Source: Synaphobranchus kaupii (lineage: Eukaryota; Chordata; Actinopteri; Anguilliformes; Synaphobranchidae). Taken from it: DNA of 64,000 nucleotides. The notes below the pieces were generated by a model that was given only the letters and a program-made list of their open reading frames with translations, was not told where the DNA came from and searched no databases. Shown in pieces: positions 11,249 through 22,064 of this stretch. The first letter of the stretch is position 1. The number at the start of each line of letters is the position of its first letter. The DNA lies in the NCBI GenBank assembly GCA_029718625.1, contig CM056380.1:19161923-19225922 (forward strand), in the 5' to 3' direction. The translations under genes and the position numbers were made by a program.

Positions 11249-11738
11249 TCAAGTCAAGTCAAGTCAGGTTTATTTATAGAGCACATTTCATACAGAAAGT
11301 AACACAATGTGCTTCACAAGGCAAAACATGTATAATAATAAAAAATAAATAAAAAATAAATAAATCAATAAAATAAAAAAGGAATAAAATACAAGCAGCG
11401 TAAAAAAGGACCAGACAATTGCCGAACAAACACAACATTGACTTAATTAAAAGAAAATTAAAAACCTAATTAAAAGCAACAGTAAAAAGAAATGATTTAA
11501 GTCTACTTTTAAAAGAGCTAAGTGTTGGGGCATTTCTGATATCACTTGGCAGTACATTCCATTTGTTTGGGGCATAATGACTAAATGCAGCTTCTCCTGC
11601 TTTAGAGTGCACTCGGGGGACAACAAGAAGTCCACTGGAATTGTGATATAGTGAATTAAAAGTGAAATAATCTGTCTGTAAACAATTGTTGGAAAAATTA
11701 CTTGTGTTATGCACAAAGTAGATGTCCTAACTGATATC
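11249..11738 (-). pseudogene. LINE 3' end with reverse transcriptase C-terminus
   Basis: Read on the minus strand, the frame 11714-11466 ends in a C-terminus typical of fish L2/CR1-group LINE polyproteins (SHYAPNKWNVLPSDI, then FKSRLKSFLF and a stop). Next comes an A/T-rich 3'UTR with TTTATTTATAGAGCACATTT on the plus strand and a terminal (TCAAG)n run at 11249-11270. The copy is heavily 5'-truncated; no catalytic RT domain is present. Confidence 0.75.
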
Positions 11739-11800
11739 TACTGTCTGATGTATCAAACAAGCCTTAAATCATCACTCTGCTGCCAGAAATACAGTAGATA
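11738..11800. repeat. Fragment of the foldback repeat seen at 33 kb
   Basis: About 55 bases match the arm at 33043-33097 (GTATCAAACAAGCC.., CATCACTCTGCTGCCAGA.., CAGTAGATAT) with few differences. It lies exactly between the LINE end and the Ty3/gypsy LTR. Confidence 0.7.
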
Positions 11801-11801
11801 T

Positions 11802-12881
11802 TGTGATGTTCTCACTCCCGTCCTCTTGTTTCCCGTGTTTTACCTGTTTCCTTTTGTATCATGTTTGTCTCTCCCTAGTTTGTTTCCCTCGTGCTGCAGG
11901 TTGGGCGTGGTTTTTTTCCCTTTCGTGTCACTCTGTCCCTCTACTCTTCAACCGCCTATCCCTCTCCTCCGTTTCGCGTGCATTCCACACACTCTCTGCT
12001 CCGTTCATCTCTCTCTCATACATTCGCATGCGGCACCTAATTGATACTCGTTAATGTTTGTATTTAGTCACCCGGTGTTCTTTGTCCAGGGCCAGTTCGT
12101 TAACTTTCTTTGTGTGAACCTCTGGTCTTGTCTTGGTGATACTTGGTATCTAGTCTAGTCTTGTAATTAAAACCTTTTATCTTGCTACCGGCGTTTACTC
12201 GCCTTTCCACTCTGTCAGGTTTCCGTCTAGCTCTCGCCAGGAACGGCGCTTCTCGCTGTTCGGTCTGTCCTGCCTCGCTGTACTAATCGTGTCTGCTTTG
12301 AGTCTACCAACCTGCAGTTGTTTGCATTCCCTGCCTGTGTTGCTGTTTCCTGCCAAACCATCTGCCGTGTGTGCATGCAGTCGGGGCCCCAGCTCTTCCA
12401 CTCTGCGGCGGTGCCCGCCTCCTGCCTGTGCTGCTGCCGCTGCTGTCCTGTTGCTGCGTACACGCCCAGCCCGGACCCCGCTCCACTAACCTGCACTGCT
12501 CCTGCCACTCTGCTCTGCCCTGGTTCCTGCTCCCCGCTCCTCCTCTGCTCAGCTTGCCTGGTTTCCTGTCACCATCAACAGCCCCCGGCCTCTCCTGCTC
12601 CCGCTGTTCCCCTGCTGTACCCATTACCCGGACTGTTAGTCTTTTATGTCTCCCTATGCTTCAGGAGGAATTCTGGTCGAAGCAATAATTTATTAGAGCT
12701 TAGCGCTCTCTATATTGTCTGTCTATTTGAATCCAGTTCCGGCTTGGAACGATAACTGCCTTTGCTTATTCTCCCTATGCTTCAGGAGGGATTCTGGCCG
12801 AAGCAATAAAATAATTGAGTATTGGCATTCCCTGTGTTCGAGTCGTGCATTTGAGTCCAGTCCATATCCGGGATCGTAACA
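11802..12881 (+). repeat. Ty3/gypsy 5' LTR
   Basis: The segment begins TGTGATGTTCTCAC, ends GGGATCGTAACA, and directly precedes a gag gene. An internal duplication of about 110-120 bp is present: CCCTATGCTTCAGGAGG occurs near 12653 and again near 12772, each followed by an AGCAATAA-type signal. There is no second LTR in the window, so the boundaries come from TG..CA ends and the position of gag. Open frames of up to 145 residues inside it are not coding. Confidence 0.7.
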
Positions 12882-12898
12882 GAACGAAATGGCCTACT

Positions 12899-14480
12899 AT
12901 GGACTCAGCCGACTTGGTTCAGATCCAGCCTCGCCTGCCAGAACGCTGTCTGCGATCAATTGAGCCATCGCATGGATGACGTCCAGGAGACTCTGAAGAA
13001 TCTCTCGGACCAAGTGAATCAGATGGGTTCGATGATGGGCCAGATGGCGGTTCATCTCCCTCTTCCGGGGGCTCAGGCCGTTCCTGCACCACCTGCTTCG
13101 GAGCTGCAGCCCGCAGCATCACCGCCCCCTTCTGGCAAGGAACCGCGAGTACAACACCCCGAGCGTTACCTAGGGGACCTGGGAAAGTGCCGTGAGTTTC
13201 TCCTCCAGTGCGACATCGTGTTCCGCATCCAGCCTGCCTCCTTCACCACGGATTCAAGCAAGATTGCGATTGTTATGAGCAGCTTGGGAGGGAGTGCCCG
13301 GGAGTGGGCCACAACGCTGTGGGAGAGCCAATCACCCGCCTGCTTCCACTTCACCTCATTCACTACGGAAATGCGCCGGGTGTTTGACCATCCGGTCTGC
13401 GGACGGGATGCCACCCAGCACCTTCTCCAGATGCGCCAGGGCAACCGCAGTGTAGCTGAGATGGCGGTCCAGTTCCGTACCTTGGCAGCTGAAGCGGGGA
13501 TGGAATGACACCGCCCTCCAGGGGGCCTTCCTGCAAGCTCTTAACGAAGAACTTAAGGACCAGCTGGCAACCCGCAAAGAATCCAGTTCACTTAATAGCC
13601 TCATCAGTCTCGCCATATCCGTGGACAACCGTCTCCGGGCCCGGGAGAGGAAGAAGGGCCAGCCACGCACTCCGTTCACCTCATTCAACTCTAGCGTGTT
13701 CTCGCCTTCCGGCAAACCCCCCACCTCAACGCTTACCCAATCGGAGGAAGAACCCATGCAATTGGGTAAAGTGTCCATTGATGCTGAGGAGCGACGCCGG
13801 AGAATTCGCACCAATTCCTGCCTGTACTGTGGCAACCCAGATCACCACTTAGCCTCTTGTCCGATTCGCCCAAAAAGGCGTGGCTTGCCAGTAAGACTGG
13901 GCGTGCTGGCGAGCCCTATCTCCACCATTCACTCAGCTCAGAACCGGGTTGAACTAAAAGCAACTCTTCTGTGGGGCAATCAATTCGCGTCTCTACTGGC
14001 ACTGGTTGACTCGGGAGCCGACGCAAATTTTATCGATTCCGATTTTGTCAAGAAAACCGGAATACCTGTGGAACCTCTGTCCGCCCCTATTACTGCACTC
14101 GCCTTGGATGGAAGAAGTCTGGGCCGAGTTACACACTCCACTGCTCCTCTCCGACTCGTGCTGTCCGGAAATCATCGGGAAAAGATCCAATTCTACTTAA
14201 TTCATTCCACTCAATCCCCCCTGGTGCTCGGCCAAACCTGGCTGCGTTCTCACAATCCTCACAATCAACTGGCGCACAGCTCAAGTACAGGATTGGAGCT
14301 CTCATTGTCTAGTGAACTGCCTGCGCTCGGCCCTACCACCATCGGGGTTGGGCAGGGTCTCCCAGAACACTCCTGAACCTGACTTAACCTGTGTACCTCA
14401 TCATTATCACGATTTATCCCAAGTTTTCAGTAAATCCCATGCTGTGTCTTTACCTCCCCATAGACCCTACGACTACTGCA
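12899..14480 (+). pseudogene. Truncated Ty3/gypsy gag and protease
   Basis: The reading frame starts at ATG 12899 (MDSADL, a common start of fish gypsy Gag). It passes through the capsid-like domain (RYLGDLGKCREFLLQC, about 13160), a CCHC zinc knuckle (CLYCGNPDHHLASC, about 13818-13860) and an aspartic protease core (LVDSGADANFID, about 14005), then the linker with PLVLGQTWL. The first residues before reverse transcriptase (HYHDLSQVFS..PPHRPYDY) are present to about 14480, and the element then stops abruptly. Lesions are a frameshift near 12965-12980, one near 13500, and a stop at 14374-14376. Reverse transcriptase, RNase H, integrase and the 3' LTR are all missing. Confidence 0.85.
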
Positions 14481-14489
14481 TCGACGCCG

Positions 14490-14622
14490 CCGCCCGGCCC
14501 CCAGGGCGATACCGCCGCCGGCCGGCCTCCAGGGCGATACCGTCGCCGCCGCCGGCCAGCCTCCAGGGCGATGCAGTCGCCGTCGCCGGCCTCCAGGGCG
14601 ATGCAGTCGCCGCTAGACTAGT
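14490..14622. repeat. GC-rich 28-34-bp tandem repeat
   Basis: Four imperfect units containing CCTCCAGGGCGAT, each followed by variable CGCCG tracts. It begins exactly where gypsy homology stops, so it either marks the deletion junction or is the target into which the element was inserted. Confidence 0.8.
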
Positions 14623-15102
14623 AACGTTAGATGACTAAATAATTAGCCTACTAAAGCTAAAGACCATAGTCTAGCTCTATTTTTCTAACTTGTTGCTCTG
14701 CTGTCTGTCTTGCTATCTATCAATTACTCTATCAAATTGTAATATTTGGCTACTAACTAGCTAGTGGTTTCACATATTAGGCTACATTAGGCTAGCTTCA
14801 ACTTTTGTTTTCTCACATTTTTGACATGAGCAAGAATAGCCTGGTAAGACTAATATAGCGTTGAAATGTATGCATTTGAGCCATTGTCGCTGATGATTTA
14901 GGCCTGGTCATTCACAATATGTCTTGATCATCCATGGACATTGTGTCAATTAGTGTAAAGTATCAAAGCATTGCAGATTTTTTTCAGTCCAGTCTCCAGC
15001 CCCAAAGAGATATTGTAACACACCTGATTACAGAACACATCTAATTACACCATATTATACTGTGTGTATTGTGTATACATCATCTTTTTTTTTGTTGCAG
15101 TG

Positions 15103-15195
15103 ATGGATGGATACCAGTTCAGCGACCTGATGCGGTCCCTCAAGAGGAGGTGCCAGCTGAGTGCCAATAAGCTCAGGACCTATTTACTAGCCTGA
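15103..15195 (+). other. Exon-like short open frame, unidentified
   Basis: A T-rich tract and TTGCAG acceptor end at 15100 and are followed by an ATG frame of 30 residues (MDGYQFSDLMRSLKRRC...) ending in TGA at 15195. The composition is more exon-like than its surroundings. I do not recognise the peptide. It could be a terminal exon of an unidentified gene, part of a transposon gene, or chance. Confidence 0.25.
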
Positions 15196-16862
15196 GTTAA
15201 GGTTATGCTATTTAAAATAGGCTAACGTTACACTGCATGACCAAACCATTTTTAAAAAGCAAGACAGAGAGAGGGAGGTAACATTAAATCTGATTGAGTT
15301 TTTTTACAATTTTCTTAAATAAAAAATAACCAAAATTGGTGCCAATTGTATGGTATATACAGGAACATTTTTTTCCCTTATAGAATCAATTGTTTTCAGA
15401 ACTAACGACAAGAAATAGAACTAGTAACCAGAAATAGAATTAACGACTAGATGTTTTCGGTTCTAAATAGAACTACCAACCAGAGTTTTGCTTGACAACG
15501 CAAAAACAACATGCCAAAAAGCATTTCAGTCTCGGGCCAATCACCACCCCATGTCGTGCCATATTTATACGCAGCATATCTTGCATAGGCTATAAAACAA
15601 AGTAGACGTATGGATGTAAAATACTTGTTTGTTGTAGAAAGCGAGCTAGCTGAGCTGTGTTCTGTCACAAACAAAATTAATTTATTCAACGCTTGTTTGG
15701 CATCAGTAGGCCTACCCATGAACAATATTATGAAAATACACTTTTGCAAGTTTTGATTTCATAATTTCATGTTTCTTGAGTCACTGCAGATGCCTGTGTG
15801 TATGGCCAATAGGTATCTAGACCCAGTCACGCACTCAGTAACATTACCTTTCCCACACCGTAATAAAGCTATATATCAATGCTACAGGCACTAATATATC
15901 ACATCCAATTTCTTTTCAGAATGTTTTTTTTTTTTTTTTAAACATTTTACCACAATGCAGGTTTGGTTCATTGATTTTGTTTCAGTCGCCAGATGACAAC
16001 ACCTTATTTTACTTGTGAGTCAATCATTTAAACAATTTTTAAAAAAGGACTTTATTTTTATAAGAATCATTTGCCACATTACAGAAAATGGAAGCATCAT
16101 GATCAAACTGATAAAAACTCCTGGCACATAAATGAACATAAATGGACATTATTCTTCATGGTATGTGCAGCTATTTCAGAGCTAAAGTGACATCGTAAAT
16201 CCTTTAACACAAGTTAAAAGTGTCTAATTCAGAACAATTAATAGCTTGTTACAATTGAGGGGGTGCAATTGTGTTTGTCACAAAAATGAGGAACGAGTGT
16301 GATAACCCCTGTACAAAATGGCTCCACTATGCTAACTGTGATGTCATCGGAATATGCATGCATCGGCTTGTCCACACCATCGTCGCTGTCAGCAGGGTCA
16401 GGTGTCAGGAGGCCAAACCTCACCTTGGATTTTAAAGTAGTCTTCCTCTATGGGCTTTCCCTAGGCTGTGTCCAAATCAGCACCCTTCCATATTATTGAG
16501 TATGCTTGTTCAGTACACTGGATGAGAAAGTTAAGTAGGCTAAATTTTCTTTAAATATAGTATCCTTAAAATCCCCGGATAATATATTTACTTGTGGGGT
16601 TTTGCTGAGTAGGTTATATTCGGGAGCATACTATTTCAAGAAGTATCCAAACATTTTGGTCGCATAAATATAACACGCAGCTTCATTTTAAAAATGAGGC
16701 ACAGCTGATATTTTCCTTCAAAAACAACAAAAACCACACGTGACTTGCCGCGCAATGGTAGGACATATACGACACTTCCACAGTATAGTTGGAATATAGT
16801 ATGGAGAATATTCTTTATAATACTGCACGCCACATGCTAAACAGTACACAACTGCTAGTACA
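15196..16862. other. Intergenic, no gene seen
   Basis: AT-rich sequence. At about 16450-16640 there is a GTCCAAATCAGCACCCTTCC-type end resembling non-autonomous DNA transposon termini. A similarly oriented relative lies at about 19727-19880. Confidence 0.35.
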
Positions 16863-16975
16863 CAGTCAAATCAAGTCAAGTTTATTTGTATAGCACATTT
16901 TCATACACAAGACAACCCAAAGTGCTTTACATAAGACATAGAAGACATTATATAAAAAGTAAATTAGAATTGAAA
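16863..16975 (-). repeat. LINE-type 3' tail, interrupted
   Basis: TTTATTTGTATAGCACATTT and flanking bases resemble the 3' tail at 11.25 kb. Its likely continuation, with the same TTAAAAACA style, resumes at about 19290-19400, so the L2 copy in between was probably inserted into it. Confidence 0.45.
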
Positions 16976-19290
16976 ACATTACATTACATTACATTCATTT
17001 AGCAGACGCTTTTATCCAAAGCGACGTACAATTAGTGCATACAGAGACATCATCAAGATCACTACAGATCAGACAAGACAAAGCACATCCTTCCCATAAT
17101 GTAGCAGCTATCCCTAGTTATGAACGTTGACTGTAGTTCACAGTAAAGCTGTGGGTAAATCAGCTATACTACACTTCTATTCTAAATACTATTATAAACT
17201 ATAACAAACAGACAGGAAAACACAGGGAACTAGTAAACACAGGGAACTGATATTCCTAGGTTAGAATATCAGTCAAGGTGGAGTCTGAAGAGGTATGTCT
17301 TCAGGCCTTGACGGAATGCAGGCAGGGTTCGAGTAGAACGTAGGGGAATGGGAAGTTAATTCCACCACTGAGGAGCTAAGGTGGAAAAACTCCGCAGTCG
17401 GGACGAGCGAGAGCCATTGACACGGAGGGGGGGAAGTGCGAGTCGCCCTGCTGTAGAAGAGCGAAGTGGTCGAGCAGGAACATAGTTCTGAATTAACTCC
17501 TGCAGGTAGGCGGGGCCTGTCCTATTGGCTGCAGTGTAGGCCAGGGTCAGAACTTTGAACCTGATCCTTGCTGCAACTGGCAGCCAGTGGAGTGACCTCA
17601 GCAGGGGGGTTACATGGGAAAATTTCCAAGGTTGCGATTGTTGAACACAAGGTTGAACACAAGCCGGGCAGCTGCATTCTGGATCAGTTGAAGAGGCAGA
17701 ATGGCACAGGCCGGTAGGCTTGTGAGCAGAGAGTTGCAGTAGTCCAGGCGTGAGGTGACCATGGTCTGGACAAGAAGCTGGGTGGAGTAGGTGGTCAGGT
17801 ACGGTCAAATCCTCCTGATGTTGTACAGGAGGAACCTGCAGGACCGTGCCGTCACCCTGATGTGCTCTTTGAAGTCCAGCCGGTCGTCCAGGACCACCCC
17901 CAGGTTCCTTGCAGAGCGGGAGGCAGCCACCACGGTCCCTTCAACGGTGATGGAGAGGACATGTAGTGGGGAGGTCTTGTACGGCATGAAGAGGAGCTCT
18001 GTCTTGTCAAGGTTGAGCTTCAGGTGATGGGTAGCCATCCACTCAGAGATGTCAGTCAGACAAGCAGATATCCTCTCCTTAACCTGTGGGGTAGAGGGAG
18101 GGAAAGAGAGGAAGAGTTGAGTATCATCAGCATAGCTATGGTATGAGAAGCCATGTGAATGAATTACTGAACCAAGAGACTTAGTATACATAGAGAACAG
18201 CAGAGGACCCAGTACAGATCCCTGCGGGACTCCTGTAGACGGGATGAGGAGCAGAGACGGAACCCTTCCAGGAGACTTGGTAGGATCTATCAGTGAGATA
18301 CGATACAAACCAAGAGAGGGCAGCCCCAGAAATTCCCATCTCAGCGAGTGTGGAGATCAGGAGTTTGTGGTTGACTGTGTCGAATGCCGCAGACAGGTCA
18401 AGGAGAATCAGAACAGAGGAGAGAGAGGAGGCTCTAGCAGTGGCGAGTGCCTCCGTCACGGCCAGGAGAGCAGTTTCAGTCGAATGGCCGGTTCTGAAGC
18501 CGGACTGATGTGGGTCAAGCAGGTTGTTCTGGTGGAGAAAAACAGACAGTTGGTTAAGGACAGCACGTTCAATTGTTTTGGACATGAAGGGCAACAGAGA
18601 TACAGGACGGTAGTTCCTGACATCAGCGGGATCCAAGCTAGGTCTTTTAAGGAGTGGGGTTACACGGGCAGTTTTAAAGGCAGCAGGAACATGGCCATAG
18701 ATTAGGGAGGTGTTGATAATGGAGGACAGATATGGAAAGAGCTCAGCGGATATAGACTGGAGGACTGCTGAAGGTATGGGGTCTAGTGGACAGGTGGTTG
18801 CGCGATGGCGCGTCACCAGCTGGAGCACATCTGAGTCCTCCAGAATCTTGAAGGACGACAGTGTAGCGATGGGTTCAGTATGGGGGATGTGGGGTGTCAC
18901 CGGATGCATGAAGGAGTTCCGGATCGTGGCCACCTTCCCCTCAAAGTGGGTCAGGTAGTCATCTGCAGAGAGGGAGGAGGGTGAAGGGGGTGGAGGGGGG
19001 ATGAGTTTACATGGGTTAGATACACATGCATCAATTTTAGACTGGAAAAATGAAGTTTTAGCTGATGTGGTTGCAGCTGTGAAGGCTGCCAGCAGAGTGT
19101 GGTAGGAGCACAGGTCATCTGGGGATCTGGATTTCCTCCACTTTCTCTCAGCGGCTCGCAGCATGGTTCTGCTGGATCTGAGAGAATCCGTTAGCCACGG
19201 GGAGGGGGGTGATGGTCGAGCTGGTTTGGAGACAAGAGGACATAGTGAGTTGAGAGACTGAGAGAGGCATGAGTTAAACACAGAGGTGGC
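16976..19290 (-). pseudogene. L2-type LINE, 5'-truncated, reverse transcriptase broken
   Basis: On the minus strand the reading frames give consecutive parts of a non-LTR polyprotein. Frame 19281-18181 carries the linker after the endonuclease and RT fingers/palm (RVTPLLKRPSLDP, NYRPVSLLPFMSK, QSGFRTGHSTETAL, LLDLSAAFDTVNH). Frame 18308-17805 carries [13 protein letters not shown] and the catalytic YADD ([10 protein letters not shown]). Frame 17808-17356 carries the thumb and C-terminus (LHWLPVAARIRFK). Breaks are a frameshift near 18230-18250, one near 17805, and a TAA just after QWWN at 17356-17358. The 3'UTR ends in an (ACATT)n run at 16976-16995 with TTTAGCAGACGCTTTTATCC. The endonuclease domain is missing. 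Confidence 0.88.
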
Positions 19291-19700
19291 AACAATCTTA
19301 ATAAGTTAAAAACAGTTTAGAAACAATGTTAATAAAAAGTTAAAACAGTTAAAAACAATCTTAATTAGAAGCTAAACTACTGGTTGGGCCCACAAGACAA
19401 ATACCTCAACAAATACTCCAACAACAATCAGCTTGCTACCTGCTATCTGCTATGCACAGTACATACAATAAAAATACGAGACAAGCATACTTTGTGCTCT
19501 TTAGCCCCTTAGCCTCTCTGTGGGTGTTTTTTTTTTATACGTACCTTTGCCTGCCAGCAACCGCTGCAGGACTTTTGCCTCTCCTGAATAGAGGACTTTG
19601 CCTTGGTTACGCCAAAAGGACTTCCTGCCACCCGTATAGAGGTCTTTTGCCCTGCTTTATAGAGGACTTTTCAAGTGCTCAACAGACAACAAGCAACAAC
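19291..19700. repeat. LINE-flanking tail and short degenerate repeat
   Basis: At 19291-19400 there is an A-rich continuation of the interrupted tail. At 19540-19680 there are three or four degenerate copies of a motif like TATAGAGGACTTTTGCC. No gene is seen. Confidence 0.4.
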
Positions 19701-21292
19701 TGAACATGAGATAATACAGGACACAATAGATAGGGCTCTGATTCAGACACTCTCGAAAACGCAGTATTTCATTCTGGTATTTTTAAGTACACTGAATTTT
19801 AAGAAATGTTGCGTACTTAACAGCGTTTTAAAATAGTATACTCAATAGCATACTCAATAGTAGACAAGTATGGGGGTATTCTTGTCTCAAAAATAAACAA
19901 ATAAATAGGATGAACCTTTCACAAATAAAATGAGATTGACAAATAAATGTAACTGTTTCACAAATGAATGCAACTGGTTCACAAATATTTTTGCACTCAC
20001 AAACAAATGTGTCCCGAACTAATGATTGTGCACTTACGCAAAACTTGGTGCGTGTGGAATTGCTTTCATTTATTCGTGGAAAATAGGTTTTTTATAGAGT
20101 CTACTACTTCAGCCAATCAGATTTTAAGTCATGCTTTCGCTAATTCCCACATTACTCCCACCACCACCAGTCATAGCACGCATTGTGCTCGCTTCAGGGT
20201 TCTGTTCTGTAGCGGCAAGAACACTGTTCGGTCGGGACAATGACTGTAATGGCTGTCTCTTTGATTCACGAATGAAGCCTTCAAACCTTGAATCAAAGTG
20301 AACCACATCATCTTATATGTTGTGCTATCTCCCATTAGTATTTGAGAGGAGCGGACGAAAAAAAGCTGTAACTTATGGTCAACATGACCACGCGTAAAAA
20401 CTTCTATTAATACAGATGTATTTTTCCCCTTGGCCCTCGTTATCCTGAAGATGTGAAGGCAGTTATATGATTCACTGATGAGGAAAAAGCCTTGTTCTTG
20501 AGTTTCTGCTCCATGACTGCAAGGGGAGAGTGAGGCTAATTCGCAAAATGGTTGATTCCTTCAAGTGTTATCAGGGATGTACCGATTTGCACCAATAATG
20601 CTGTTATGCTTTGGAGATAATTTTTTTTGATTCATTCAATAACAATAACAATCCCCATCCCCATCCCACCCCTGGTTTAAGAGGCAATTTTATGGAATTA
20701 TTTTATTGAATTATTTGTCTTAAGGCCATAGTGGGATTGTGACTACTGAATATTGTTACGTAAAAGATAATTGGTTTTTCAGATATTAGAATAGCAAAAC
20801 ATACATTTTTCATAATAAAAGGTCTTATCAGAATTCTTAGGCAATTATTATTGTATGGGATTATGCAAGTAAGTGAAAAGAAGTTTGTTGCTTGTTTTTT
20901 TTAAATTCTTCTTTTAATGAGAAAATTAAAGATTAAAGCTTTTAAGAGCTTTAAAGAAAAACACATTGTATTTGTTTTTTCACATCATTTTTTTACTCCA
21001 ATTCCAGTAGAAGTGCGTATTGGTGTTTGTCAATCATTTCGAGAGCTGATAAATTCATTCTGTGATTTTTAACAACATACCAAAGGATTCCATTCAAAGT
21101 TTAATTCTATGCTTATATTGACATTTGTCTTCTGTAATACTCATAGCTGCCATAGGAGGGTGGCCATAATGTCTTTGGAAAACTTGAAAAACAAAAATTC
21201 AGAAAGATGCCATTCACTACATACTGCTTCAGTTGATTTTGGTATCCTTAAAAGGTTATTTTAATTTTATGAAAATGCAGTTATTTCCCTAT
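19701..21292. other. Intergenic, no gene seen
   Basis: 19900-20010 has several copies of TTCACAAATAAATG-like words, probably an unclassified repeat. The remainder is AT-rich without recognisable exons. Confidence 0.35.
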
Positions 21293-21740
21293 GGGCCCTA
21301 TCTTGGCGCTTGGTCTAAGCGCATGGCGTAAAGTCCATTTAGGGCGTGTCCAAGTCCACTTTTGCTATTTTAACAGCGTAGTTTTTGGGCGCTAAGCACG
21401 GCGCAGCGTGCAAGTGGGCTGAACCTAGTCTCTTCATTAATTATAGGTGTGTCTTGGGCGTCACATGCAATAAACCAATCAAAATGTCATATCCCATTCC
21501 CTTTAAAATAACATGTAAACAACTGTGACATGACTTTAGACCAGGTTTGTGGTGGTTCTAGCGCAAGCGCTTTCTGCTCCCTTTCTGCACGCCCAGTTCA
21601 CTTGCAACGGGCGCAAGAATACATGCTAGTTAAAGGACGTAAGCGTTAGGCGTTATAATGAACCTAGCGCCGGGTGTAAGATAGCAAAGACACTTGCGTT
21701 TGGGTTAGCGCCGCTTTGCGCCGGGTGTAAGATAGGGCCC
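21293..21740. mobile_element. GGGCCC-ended non-autonomous element, short copy
   Basis: 448 bp with inverted termini GGGCCCTATCTT at 21293 and AAGATAGGGCCC ending at 21740. Both ends align with the 1.97-kb copy at 26747-28716 in reverse orientation. A central segment of about 1.5 kb is missing here, with the junction at about 21502-21509. It has no coding capacity. The superfamily is unclear because no target duplication is evident. Confidence 0.75.
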
Positions 21741-22018
21741 TTTGTGTTTATATCCAGTCTTTCTGAATGGAAATTATTGCGAACGTGTCACAGGACACAA
21801 AATTGCGTGTTCATGAGTGACGATTTTACAGTTCAAAGTTTGGGTACGTGCTGTATTAGGTTAATTCACGTTGTCTAACATGGTAATGAATGAGCTACAT
21901 GCTTGTGAAGGTCAGATTGTACATCTGACTAAAGCCAGTGCTTAGATTCCTTATATGTATGCAGCAGTGGCGGCTGCTGACCAGAATTTTTGGTGAAGCA
22001 AACCCACAATTTTTTTTT

Positions 22019-22064
22019 GACCTGTGAATATCGAACCCCTGCTTTACCTGTTGAGCTAGGCCAT
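22019..22064 (-). repeat. tRNA-like fragment
   Basis: On the minus strand TGGCCTAGCTCAACAGG resembles box A and GGGGTTCGATATTC resembles box B, but they are separated by only a few bases. It has no anticodon arm, so it is a degenerate SINE or tRNA-like relic within an AT-rich repeat. Confidence 0.4.

Noticed and set aside
12195..12755. Cys/Pro-rich frames of up to 145 residues
   Set aside because: They lie inside the gypsy LTR in several frames and strands and show no family motif.
17791..18958. Plus-strand open frames of up to 153 residues
   Set aside because: They are antisense shadows of the L2-type LINE reverse transcriptase.
16450..19880. One large DNA transposon bracketed by similar ends at 16450 and 19727
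   Set aside because: The two similar ends point in the same direction, so they are not terminal inverted repeats of one element.
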